From Hypericum androsaemum (lineage: Eukaryota > Streptophyta > Magnoliopsida > Malpighiales > Hypericaceae): a DNA stretch of 64,000 nucleotides. The position numbers and the translations under genes are program-made. Below are positions 45,479 to 55,688 of the stretch, piece after piece. Position 1 is the first letter of the stretch. The number at the start of each line of letters is the position of its first letter. The DNA lies in contig OZ023190.1 in NCBI GenBank assembly GCA_963995505.1, positions 6,787,344 to 6,851,343 of the forward strand, written 5' to 3'. The notes beneath the pieces were generated by a model, which was not told the origin of the DNA, did not search any database, and worked only from the letters and a program-made list of their open reading frames with translations.

Positions 45479-46480
45479 TTACTGCGTTGTACATTTGATC
45501 TCTATTGACTGGACTTTCTTTAGACATACTTTATGCTCTTGACTGGAAGCCACAAACGCTTTAGGTTGCTCCATGTATATCTCCTCTTCCAGTTCTCCAT
45601 TTAGGAAAGCTGTTTTTACATCCATTTGGTGGATCTCGAGGTTATAGAGTGCTGCAATAGCTATGAGTACTCTAATTGATGTGATTCTTGTGACCGGTGA
45701 ATACGTGTCAAAAAAATCATATCCCTCCTTCTGTTTGAACCCCTTAGCTACCAATCGAGCTTTGTACTTGTCGATTGATCCATCAGCTTTGTATTTCCTT
45801 TTTAGGATCCACCTGCATCCCAAAGGTTTGCAGCCTGGTGGGAGATCCACGATTTCCCACGTGTGGTTTTGCATAATGGATTCTATCTCACTATTAATAG
45901 CTTCCTTCCAGAGAGGAGCATTTGGACTGGACAATGCCTCTTGGATTGTCCTGGGTTCATCTTCTAACGCATAGGTTAGATAGTCCAGACTGAAAGATTT
46001 GGTTACCTTCGTCCGTTTACTACGTTTAGGTTCATCATCTTTCTGATTTGACCCTTGCGTAGTCTCGTGAGCCCCTTGCGTAGTCTCGTGAGCCCTTTTC
46101 TTCGGACTTGTTTCCTTTCTTTCCTTATTAGGAAAGCTATCTTCAAAAAATGTTGCGTTCCTTGATTCTATGACCATTCCCGTGTTTATCTCAGGGTTTT
46201 CAGATTTATGCACCAAGAATAGATAAGCACTACTATTTTGCGCATATCCGATAAAGATACAATCAATGGTCTTGGGTCTTATTCGTACCTGCTTAGGCTT
46301 AGGTACTTCGACCTTTGCTAGGCACCCCCACACTTTAAGATAACCGTAGGAAGGCTTCCTTCCTTTCCATAGTTCATATGGGGTTTTATCCCTTTTCTTG
46401 TGTGGCAATTTGTTTAGAATGTGGTTAGCTGAGAGCACAGCTTCCCCCATATGTTCTGGGGTAAGCCCGAGCTAATCAAC
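45479..46480 (-). pseudogene. Copia integrase C-terminus and N-terminal RT
   Basis: The frame 46,450-45,479 (323 codons) reads NHILNKLPHKKRDKTPYELW (integrase end), KVWGCLAKVEVPKPKQ, a hydrophilic linker with an ETTQGAHETTQG duplication, then RT: WKEAINSEIESIMQNHTWEI, GCRWILKRKYKADGS, YKARLVAKGFKQKEGYDFFD and QMDVKTAFLNGELEEEIYME. It breaks off after HKVCLKK and resumes, frameshifted, near the RNase H end (RDQMYNAV equivalent). The RT catalytic YVDD box and RNase H are therefore gone. A frameshift near 46,460 separates it from the upstream integrase part. Confidence 0.88.
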
Positions 46481-46629
46481 ATAGCGTTCATCATCTCCTT
46501 AAGAGTTTGATTTTTGCGTTCAGCTACGCCATTCGATTGAGGTAAGTATGGAGCAGTCGTCTGATGAATAATGCCATGTTCTTGACAGAGTTCCTCAAAC
46601 GGAGCTACATATTCTCCTCCTCGATCACT

Positions 46630-48324
46630 TCAGATCATTTTGATTTTCACGCTGAGTTGATTTTCAACCTCATTCTTATATCTCTTAAAAGCATTAAGAG
46701 CTTCGTCTTTGCCCTTTAGGAGATATACGTAACAGTATCTCGTGCAATTATCGATAAACGTGATGAAGTATTTCTTCCCGCCTTTAGTTTGCACGTGTTT
46801 CATATCGCAAGTGTCCATATGAATTAACTCTAAAGGCGTAGCACTTCTTTCCACCGAATGGAAAGGTGCTTTGGTCATTTTAGCCTCCACACATACTTCA
46901 CATTTATCGGATGGGTTGAACTCTAGATTCAGTAATAAATTTAAACTTACTAACTTTCTTAGCGAGTTTAAATTTACGTGTCCTAATCTACCATGCCATA
47001 AATTAGAACACTTGGCCAAGTAAGAAGAAGCGTTAACTTTATTTTCACCGTTAAAGGTGCGATGTACAGTTATTACATTCATCTTAAATATCCCCCTTTC
47101 TAGATAACCCTTCCCTATGAATTGACCCGCTTTGGTCAGTACAAACTTATCAGCCTCAAATACAAGCTTAAGACCGGCTTTGCTTAACAGTGAGCCAGAA
47201 ACTAAGTTCTTGCGGATGTCCGGGACATGCAGTACATCCTTGAGGGTCAGCTCCTTTCCTGAGGTCAGCTTCAGGACCACCTTACCCAGACCGACGATCT
47301 TGGACGTTGCAGAGTTTCCCATGAATAGCTTTCGACCGGTGATCAAAATATAGTTCGAGAACATCTCCTTGTCCGAGCAGACGTGGCGGGTAGCTCTAGT
47401 GTCCACGAACCACTCTCTCGGATTGTCAACTAGGTTGGCTTCAAACACCACGGCTGACAGATCCATCTGGAACAGGTCTTCAGCCAGGTTAGCCTTTCCA
47501 TGGTCGTCCTTCTTTGGCTGGCGACAGTCCTTAGCCATGTGTCCGGGTTTGACGTAGTTGTAGCAGTTTCCCTTGATCTTCTTTTTCTTCTTGGGCTCTT
47601 GCTTCTCCTGCTTATCTCCGGACTTCTTCCTCTTCTTGCTACCTTTTCCCTCGGCGAGGTGCACGGTGGTCTCAGAGTTGGCCTTGCCTTGCTTGACTTC
47701 GGACTTTCGGTTGTCTTCCTCGATCCTAAGTCTCACGATCAGGTCTTCTAGGCCCATGTCCTTCCTCTTGTGCTTGAGGTAGCTCTTGAAGTCCTTCCAG
47801 AGCGGGGGGAGCCTCTCGATCATCGCAGCTACTTGGAAGGACTCGCTGAGTTGCATCCCTTCGGCTTGAATCTTGTGAAGGATCAGCTGCAACTCCTGCA
47901 CTTGGTCGATGATCTTCTTGGAGTCCACCATCTTGAAGTCGAGGAATCGTCCGACGATGAATTTCTTCGTCCCGGCATCCTCCATTTTGTACTTCTTCTT
48001 GAGTGAACTCCACAGCTCTTTAGCGGTCTTAGCTTCTGCGTAGACATTGTAGAGCGTGTCGTCTAGTCCATTCAGGACGTAGTTCTGGCATAGGAAGTCG
48101 CTGTGACTCCATGCATCGAGGGCGTTGATCTTCTGTTGATCTGCCTCATTTTCTGCCACCTTCGGAGCCTCTTCATTCAAGAATCGGACCAGGTTGAGCG
48201 TCGTCAGGTAGAACAACATCTTCTGTTACCACCTCTTGAACTCGGTACCGTTGAACTTGGCCGGTCTTTCGGCGTGGACAGTTCCCGGGACCGTCGACAC
48301 TGGTGCTGAGCTTGTTGATGCCAT
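46630..48324 (-). pseudogene. Copia gag-protease-integrase
   Basis: Gag starts with ATG at 48,324 (MASTSSAPVSTVPGTVHAER) and hits a TAA at 48,228-48,226. The long open frame 48,219-46,630 then runs through the UBN2-type gag ([19 protein letters not shown]), a zinc knuckle altered to [14 protein letters not shown] (second Cys is Tyr), a protease with [12 protein letters not shown] where the catalytic DTG is DTR, and integrase: the [19 protein letters not shown] zinc-binding region and the core start [14 protein letters not shown] at 46,630 cuts the integrase before SDRGGEY. These changes indicate loss of function despite the long open frame. Confidence 0.9.
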
Positions 48325-48352
48325 CTTCAAGTACACAATTTCGTCTTATGAT

Positions 48353-48791
48353 TGTTGTTTCGGAGGGTTGGTGTACTTGATTAGGATCTTCGGCAGTCGA
48401 GGCAAGTGTTGGACTTTTCTAAGTGAAGAACGGGGGAAAGAAGAAGTCAACAATGCTCGGAAATACAATTGCTGCTAGGATGAAGATTATGGCAAAGGGG
48501 CAGGCCTATTTATAGGCTGGAGGAGGCAGGGAGGCAGCCACTCCGAAGGGAGCACGTGCGCGTGCGCGTGCTCGTGCTCCGACGGTGCTTCGCACCGTCC
48601 TGGCAACTAGCGGTGGGTCAGCCTTTAGGTAGTCAACCAAGTTTGAGAGGTGAGGAGGGGAATTTCTTATAAACAAGGAAATCCTCCTTGCTCTAGTCAA
48701 TGTGGTATTGCACTTTTTCATTTCCTTTTGGGCCTCCACTTTGGGCCTTACCATTTTGGGCCAAATGCATTAAAATGCATTCAACCCAACA
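48353..48791 (-). repeat. 5' LTR of the nested Copia, internally deleted
   Basis: It matches the two ends of the 44.1-kb LTR but jumps from TGTTGGACTTTTCTAAGTGA to the GGCAGCCACTCCGAAGGG region, so the central part is lost. The hexamer array here is the variant GTGCGCGTGCGCGTGCTCG (48,556-48,574). Confidence 0.88.
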
Positions 48792-49398
48792 ATAATTAAA
48801 TTAATTCCCAAATTACTTAATTAAATCGATTCCCAAATTACTTAATTAGGGTTTCCAGAACTTTGCATTTGAACAAAAATGGCAGCCTTTGCCTTGTGTT
48901 TCGAGAGAGAAGATGAAGGGAAGAAGATAAAGTGGGAGAGAGAAAAGAAGGGAAGGGAGAATGGGAGAGGAATTTTTTAGGTGGAGAGGCATTTTGGTTT
49001 TTTTAAGTGGGGATTTGCCGAAAAATATAGAATATTCCAGCACCAGAGACCCGAGAGTTGATAAAATTAAAGTCGGGAGATGGTAAATTTATTTTTTAAA
49101 ATGCAGGGACCCGAAAAAAAAGATGATCAAATACCAAAAACTAAGGGATAGTTTATCCTTTTTTCTTTCTGGTCTTCAATTATAAGCACAAAGTGGATTC
49201 CGATACACACACGACACTTGGCTTTTTTGGTTTCTTATTGTACAATTTTTCCGTACGGGTTTTAGCACTTTACACGTCGTTTTCCTATTCCTCAAAGAAG
49301 CATCCCACTGGGGAATCATCAATTAGCTCTAATTTTCAATCTTAACAAAAGTCCGATTGTCGTTTTCCGAAAAGGTGTACCAAACTCCAAAAGCAAAG

Positions 49399-49754
49399 TG
49401 TCAGGATTCGAGGTCCAAGAATGATAGAATTAGAGGGAAGAAGAAGATAGAACGAGAGAGAGAGAAAGATAGAGAAGAGGAGAGAGATATTATTGAGAAT
49501 TAAATGTACTAGAATGAAACCCTATTGGGAGTACAGGTGCTTATTTGTAATTGTTTCTGTAACCGTCTAACTAACTATCAGATCTCCCGCCTTTGTAACA
49601 GATTGCCATGTATACTACTTTTCCCGCCTGAACTAAGCCAGTCACGTGCATCCACGTAGCTACCTTGCCAGCTGGATAATTTCTCTTCGAAAGAAGCCAA
49701 ACGACCAGTCGTCTCCTTCAAGCCCGCCAGGTGCTTGATAAAAGGCTCCTGACA
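49399..49754 (-). repeat. 3' LTR of the chromovirus
   Basis: Begins TGTCAGGATTCGAGG and ends GGCTCCTGACA on the plus strand. A purine-rich block (AGAGAGAGAGAAAGATAGAG) lies at 49,455-49,480. The other LTR is not in the window, so insertion age cannot be estimated from LTR divergence. Confidence 0.85.
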
Positions 49755-49783
49755 ATTCCCTCTCCTTCAAAATATCCTTGTCC

Positions 49784-51130
49784 TCAAGGATAAGCTTGGT
49801 TTAATGCTCGTACCACTGGAAACTGAGCATTGATAGCTGAGTAATCCTCCCAGATTACGTCTTCTATATCCAAATTGGCCCATTGGATTAGAACTTGCAC
49901 CAGAGCCTGGTTCTTACGTTTGACTACTCTTCGATCTAGAACAGCTACAGGCTCCAGTTTTAACTGTCCTTCTCCTGTTGCCAATGGAGGCTCACTGATT
50001 GCCATGCATCCTTGTCCTATCTTCATTTTCAATAGGGACACATGAAACACAGAGTGGATGGTGCAAGTGAGTGGCAACTGCAACCTGTAAACATCCGAAC
50101 CAACCCTCTCCACGATCGGATAAGGCCCATAGAATTTTACAGCTAACTTCAAGTTCTTCCTTACTGTTAACGTGACTTGCCTATAAGGTTGTAACTTCAA
50201 GAATACCAAATCTCCTACTGCAAACTCCCTCTCAGTCTTTCTTTTATCAGCAAACACCTTCATACGTCCTTGTGCTTGCTGCAGATTCTCCTTCAAGGTT
50301 CTGATCATCGGGGCTTGCTTAGTTACCAGGTCTGCAACCACTGCAATAGAGGGTTGTTCATCCCGTAACCCCGGAATTACTAGAGGTGCATATCCATAGA
50401 GCGCTTCAAATGGCGAGCACTGCAAGGCTGTGTGATAACATCTGTTATACCAAAACTCAGCCAAGGACAACCGCTGCTCCCACGTACTTGGCTTCATAAA
50501 GCACATACTCCTAAGATAGTTCTCTAAGCACTGATTCAACCTCTCAGTCTGACCATCTGACTATGGATGATAGGCGGAGCTCAAATGAAGCCTAACCCCC
50601 CAATGCTTCAAAAGTGATTGCCACACGTTACTGGTGAAGATTCTGTCATGATTAGAAATAATACTCTCTGGCAACCCGTGCAATTTGCAAAAGTGATCAA
50701 ACAACTTCTTTCCAACCTGCAATGCTGATAAAGGGTGTGCGAGAGAAATGAGATGACCGTACTTAGTCAAGCGATCCACTACCACCAATATCGTGTCCTT
50801 TACCCCAGATTTCAGAAACCCTTTTATGAAATCCATAGCTATGCTTCGCCACGCACAATCAGGAATAGCTAAAGGCTGTAAGAGACCCGGATACTGGACA
50901 TTTTCAGACTTACAACGTTGACAGACATCACAACTCCTTACCCATTCCCGCACATCCGATTTCATCTTCTTCCAATAGAAGTGTTTCTTCACACGCTTGT
51001 AAGTCACTAAGGTGCCAGAATGACCTCCCACCGCAGAGCAATGCAGTTGATTAAAGATATCAGATTGAAGGTTACCTGCTTTGCCAATGACCACGCGGTT
51101 CTTGTAGCGTGCAACACCCTTTTGCAGCAT
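49784..51130 (-). pseudogene. Chromovirus integrase with C-terminal chromodomain
   Basis: 51,130-50,561 holds the HHCC zinc-binding region (HCSAVGGHSGT, then SCDVCQRCK) and the core with AMDFIKGF (first Asp) and ISNHDRIFTSNVW, where the usual SDRD is SNHD, so the second catalytic Asp looks lost. A TAG near 50,560 (AYHP-stop-SDGQTE) splits the frame. 50,539-49,784 continues with NQCLENYLRSM, FALYGYAP-type and GDLVFLKLQPYRQ wording, and ends in a chromodomain (LIQWANLDIEDVIWEDYSAI) that targets heterochromatin. Length and order are normal for chromovirus pol. Confidence 0.9.
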
Positions 51131-51136
51131 GTAATG

Positions 51137-51912
51137 TTACAGACCGCCGGAAGAGACTAATAAAGTTTGTATCAATTGCTGCACGTCCTCATCACCTACA
51201 TAACTTGCTTCCACCTGTAAGAACCAATCAGGGACCGTAATGGTGATAGTGAAACTTTCCTGTGCCAATGCGGTTTGCGCAGAATCATCCACAACCACTC
51301 GAGAGAGTGCATCTGCATCTTTATTGTCTTGTCCACGCCTATATTCAATCACAAAATTCAGTCCCATCAGCCGGGAAATACCATTTTTCTGTAAATTGGT
51401 GTGTACTTTCTGTTCTAACAAGAATTTCAAGCTCTGATGGTCAGTACGAATGATAAAGGAACGACCTTCCAAGTAGTGCCTCCATCTTGTTACTATGAGT
51501 AAGACAGCTAATAGCTCCTTTTCGTAGACTGGTAAGCTGGCATTGCGAAGTAAAGAGCTTGGCTTAGGTAAGCTATGGGCCTCCCCATCTGAGATAGAAC
51601 GCTCCCATTCCATAATCAGACGCATCAGTTTCGAGAATGAAAGGTTGGGAGAAATCCGGATAAGCAAGAACTGGTGCAGTAACCATCATTTTCTTTAGCT
51701 CCTGGCATGACTGAGTTGCCTCATCAGTCCACCTAAACCCATCCTTCTTTAACAAATTGAATAGTGGTCGTGCCACTGCTCCATATCCACAGATAAATTT
51801 GCGATAGTACTCAGTCAAACCCAGGAATCCACGCAAATCCTTCACATTAGAAGGTAAAGGCCATGCTTCCATGACTGCAACTTTCTTTGGATCAGTGTTA
51901 ACTCCCTCACCA
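51137..51912 (-). pseudogene. Chromovirus RT end and RNase H
   Basis: 51,872-51,573 reads [19 protein letters not shown] and [12 protein letters not shown], the RT thumb and RNase H start. A frameshift near 51,590-51,600 moves the reading to 51,667-51,137: YEKELLAVLLIVTRWRHYL, FIIRTDHQSLKFLLEQK and EYRRGQDNKDADALSR. The 5' end stops at ISGEG where the foreign LTR begins. Confidence 0.88.
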
Positions 51913-51916
51913 GAAA

Positions 51917-52785
51917 TTGTTGGAAAAAATTGAATGAAAGTTCAATGCAAAGTCCAAAGTGGAAGGCCCAAGTGGAAAGCCCAAAGTGGAAATGAAAAGG
52001 GCATTATCACATTGGAAACAACAAGAAAGATTTTCTTGTTTATAAGGAGTTTTTCCTTATTGACTAGGAAATGAGTTGACCACCTGGGAAGCCACCTCGG
52101 ACCGTTGCACCATCCGCGCACGCGCACGCGCACGCGCCTGTACGCATGGTGCATTAGACGCGGGTCGAAATGGGTGCTTTGTGGCACACTTGGTACTTTG
52201 CACGTGTGCATCGTCGCGAGGAGCCGAGGAGCCTTTAATTTTGGCAAATTCCGGACGGGTCCAAAACGTCCCAGAAATTTCCAGACGGCCGAATGAGTGC
52301 GAGCGAAGGCTTGTTCATCCGAACGGTCACGAAGAAGTACAAAAAGGTGCTTGTGCTCAGATGGCCGCCGAAGGGACACGAACGGAGGGTTGCCTGCCGA
52401 AGGATTCCAGAACGCCCACCGAAGAGGCACGATCTGATTGGCGAAGGGGTGCATGAAGGGCAGCCTGCTTGCCGAATGGACGCGACTCTTTGGGCTGCCT
52501 CCCTCCCTCCCATCCAGTAGCCTATAAATAAGCCCCTCCCCCTCATTTGCATCTAACCCTACAACTCATTGCATAAGCATTCGTTAGCAATAGTTGTTCT
52601 TATCTCCCTCTCTCAAGAAAGTTCCGAATATCAGATGGTTCGACTGAAGCTTCGAGGATCGTTGTGCTACAAACTCAGAAGCAGCCTAGTCGTTGTATCT
52701 TGGGGACGATTGCCGCAGCCCGTAAGCACTGAATACGGGGCAATCTCATCTTACGGAGAAAGAGTCCAACTCTTGCCTCTTCTAA
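51917..52785 (+). repeat. Truncated Copia LTR in plus orientation
   Basis: In reverse complement it aligns with the LTR at 35,262-36,187. It begins with TGTTGGAAAAAATTGAATGA on the plus strand and runs to about CCAACTCTTGCCTC, missing its last ~60 bp. It carries a CGCACG hexamer array (about 52,115-52,136). No internal Copia sequence or target duplication accompanies it. It lies exactly between the truncated chromovirus and the truncated pararetrovirus. Confidence 0.82.
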
Positions 52786-52789
52786 ACCT

Positions 52790-53440
52790 CGAGGAGGGGG
52801 CTCATAAAATTATTCCACCGGGGAAGATGGGTCGGTGCACTATTTCTCGGTGGGAGATCCTTAAAGGGAATCTGGCAAGAATCAGATGGAACCGTAGCAA
52901 TACAATTTTCCTTTGATCAAAAAATCAAAGTTAACCTACCTGACGAATATTTTAGGAATCCAATTCCCAGAATACCCTCTGTTATTCCTTTCATGGAACC
53001 TAGAGTTTCCACTTCGGTACTTGAAAAGATGACTACACCAACCACTGAGTTAAAACTCAAAGGGATTTCTACAACTACTTCTCAGATTAGTACTCCTAAG
53101 TACACTGAGGAGAAAAAGGTAGAATCACCTACAACCTCAGATATGGGTTACAACCCATCAAAAGTTCAGAGAGATTTCTCTATCCTAACCATAGAGGCCA
53201 CAAGAGAATTGAATATCCCAAAAAAAAAAATTAAAAAACCAGTTTTATGATCCTCTAAACAAGGATAAAACAAGATGGTTTTGTAGGAAGTATAAATTTA
53301 ACCAACAACAAGCTTTTGTTGATGCTTTCATCATACACTGTAACCTTCGAAAGAAAATTAAGAATTTCTTTGAATGGTTTGCAAAGGAATACAAAAGCAA
53401 ATATGATAAAATACCAAGTTGGAATAAAGTTTCACAAATT
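52790..53440 (+). pseudogene. Caulimovirid 5' polyprotein part (movement-protein side), broken
   Basis: Short open pieces in three frames (52,790-52,916, 52,993-53,250 and onward) are collinear with the downstream polyprotein but separated by stops and frameshifts. Position and composition suggest the movement-protein domain and the linker after it, but I could not point to a diagnostic movement-protein motif. The N-terminus is absent because the left junction cuts it off. Confidence 0.45.
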
Positions 53441-53446
53441 TCTGTT

Positions 53447-55281
53447 TTGCAGAATAAAAGAGTTTTTCACACAGCTAATAACCAGCTGATAAATGCCTCT
53501 TTGCCTCCTGAGCAATCAATAGTTGTTTCTATTGGTGATGAGCAAGTAAAGGAAACTCCTTATCTAAAGGAGTTAAAAGAAGGAAGTGTCACGAACTACT
53601 TTAATCAGGTTGTTAAACAAAATAATTATACTAACCTCTTCCTAAAATCGTTGGGAGACGAAATTGCTAAGATAGAACACTTACTCACAAAAAAATTCCC
53701 TTAAAGGATACAACCTCTACATCCAAAAATAGTCCACCTAAACTCTCATCTGAAGTAATCATGTTCAAACCACCTCCTATCCTGAAAAAAGAAAATCATA
53801 AATTAGGAGATGAATTTATTGGGGAACTTGCTTCTAGACTAGAGAAATTTAAAATATCAGATAAAGAGAAACTCACTATAAATACCTTAAATGAGGTAGG
53901 AGAGTCATCTGTACCAGCAGAAATTAGTAAACTAACCTTTAAAAAGGTAACCAACACGCCCCAAACTAAGAATTATTATCCGAGACCCTCACCAGTAGAT
54001 CTTCAATATGAAGAAGAAGCCTTCACTATGGTCGACATCTCCGGTGATCGGATTTGTGAATGGTCCATAGATGGACTTTCTGAGTACCAAATAAAAGATG
54101 TATTAAAATACATGATGATGTTTGCCTCAGCATCCCGTCTTAAAGGCAATGGTGACAAAGGTATTGCTGAAGCTATTGTTTGTGGTTTCACTGGGTAACT
54201 GCATGGTCGGTGGGACTTTTATCTCACCGAGGAAGCAAAAAATGGCATCCTGAATGCTACAAAAATTGAAACCACCTTCATTAAAGAAGAAGGAACAAAT
54301 AACATACTTGAGCATACTGCTCTTGCTTCTGATGTGGTTAACACCCTCGTCTATACAATAGCTACTCATTTTATTGGAGCTACGAATCTCATGCAAGACC
54401 GTACTCAAGAGCAGCTAATGAATCTTAAGTGTCCATCTCTATCTCATTTTAGATGGTATAAAGATGTTTTCTTCTCCAAGGTCTTAACAAGATCAGACTG
54501 TAATGAAGATTTTTGGAAAGAAAAATTTATCTCTGGCTTACCAGCCATGTTTGCCGAGCGGGTAAGGACTCGCCTTAGAGATAATAATGGTAGAATATCC
54601 TATTCTAGGCTTACCTATGGAGACTTAGCCGCTGTCGTCACAGCTGAGGGTATAGCCTTGTGTAACGATATAAAAATCAAAAGGCTCCTAGAAAAAAACA
54701 AGCTCAATAGCAAGCAAGTCCTAGGAGATTTCTGTGAACAAATTGGTTATCCACCACTTTGGATGACAGGTTCCACCACAGGAAAAAGAAAATATAAGAG
54801 ATTTAAAACATCCAAATTTAAAAGTTTAAAAGAAGATTATACACCTACCAAGAAATGGTCTAAATGACCCAAAAGGAATTTTAGGAACTACAAAAATCCC
54901 TCAGAATCCTTTAATAGAAAAGCCCCGGTCTGCTATAAGTGTGAAAAACTTGGGCATTTCCAAAAGGACTGCCGAGTTAAAAAGAAAATTAATGCTCTAC
55001 AATTAGATGAAGGCCTTAAAAGGTCCCTCTGCCAACTCCTTTTAAATGAGGATCATGGAGATGATTTAGTTGTCAATCTTGAGCACGATGACGAAGAGAC
55101 AATAGAAAATAGCTCGACTTCATCTTCTTCCTCTGATTCTGAAGGTTGCGGAAGTAGCTACGATTGTGATAATTTTCTATCTCATAACCTATTAGGATTA
55201 AGCGTTAACACGCTTACCACCGAGCAAGACTATTTCTTGGAAATCTTGGATAAATTACCAGATAATGAGTTCAAACAATAA
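53447..55281 (+). pseudogene. Caulimovirid coat protein region with CCHC knuckle
   Basis: After a frame change near 53,700, a single plus frame runs from 53,761. It contains MNLKCPSLSHFRWYKDVF and FWKEKFISGLPAMFAERV, the conserved caulimovirid capsid segment, and CYKCEKLGHFQKDC, the CCHC zinc knuckle that packages the RNA (about 54,934-54,975). An acidic Ser/Asp/Glu-rich tail follows. Stops interrupt at 54,196-54,198, 54,865-54,867 and 55,279-55,281 without a change of frame. Confidence 0.82.
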
Positions 55282-55350
55282 TTCATAAGGGAACAAATAA
55301 ACAAGAAGGCTACCCAGGTTGCCTCAACCTCCTCACAAAAAAGGAGCAAA

Positions 55351-55657
55351 ATGGCCTCATCAACTCCAAAATTGGCCAAAAAGGTTGAAGAACACACCAC
55401 CAGGTATTCTCTTCAGAATGTCTTAAATAGAATACAATCTGAAGCTTCACAAGAACAACCAAGCCTCCTTCAATTAAAGACAGAGATTGATAATCTCAAA
55501 CAAGAAATAGCTCAAGTAAAACTTGATCTTCATTTAGTAAAAACTACCATTCATAACTCACATCTTTGGGAACAGAATGATACCTCTTGTGAAGAAGAAG
55601 AAGAAGAAGAAGAAGAAGAAGAAGAAGAAGAAGAAGAAGAAGAAGAAGAAGAAGAAG

Positions 55658-55688
<31 letters not shown>

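Larger units (their letters stand above)
44132..48791 (-). mobile_element. Ty1/copia element nested in the Mutator-like element
   Basis: Flanked by the perfect 5-bp duplication ATAAT (44,127-44,131 and 48,792-48,796). The 3' LTR is at 44,132-44,906 (775 bp), preceded on the minus strand by the polypurine tract ATGTGGGGGATTG. The 5' LTR at 48,353-48,791 is only 439 bp because about 335 bp is missing from its middle. Gag-pro-IN and part of RT remain, while most of RT and RNase H are deleted near 45,540. No primer-binding site was seen between the 5' LTR and gag. Confidence 0.92.
43287..49158. mobile_element. Mutator-like TIR element, host of a nested Copia
   Basis: Ends are GGCTAAATTACCCACTAGTC on the left and GGATAAACTATCCCTTAGTT as the reverse complement of the right. 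Both continue with TTTGGTATTTG and CTCTCGAGTCCC/CTCTCGGGTCTC-like words for about 180-200 bp. The perfect 9-mer TTTTTTCTT flanks it (43,278-43,286 and 49,159-49,167), and copy A at 39.6 kb shows the empty site. Without the Copia it is about 1.2 kb and has no transposase. The 9-bp duplication and long TIRs fit a non-autonomous Mutator element. Confidence 0.85.
42030..49397. repeat. Direct duplication, copy B (split by a nested insertion)
   Basis: Copy B aligns with copy A from 42,030 to 43,286, is interrupted by the 43,287-49,158 element and its 9-bp duplication, resumes at 49,168 and ends at 49,397, where the chromovirus LTR begins. Together with copy A it gives a clean before/after comparison of the insertion site. 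The chromovirus truncates the end of the duplicated unit. Confidence 0.83.
49399..51916 (-). mobile_element. Ty3/gypsy chromovirus, 3' portion
   Basis: The 3' LTR is 49,399-49,754 (356 bp) with perfect terminal inverted ends TGTCAGGA and TCCTGACA. It is preceded in element orientation by the polypurine tract AAGGAGAGGGAAT. Pol runs on the minus strand from late RT (51,912) to a chromodomain-bearing integrase end. The element is cut at 51,916 by an unrelated Copia LTR, so gag, protease, early RT and the 5' LTR are absent. Confidence 0.9.
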
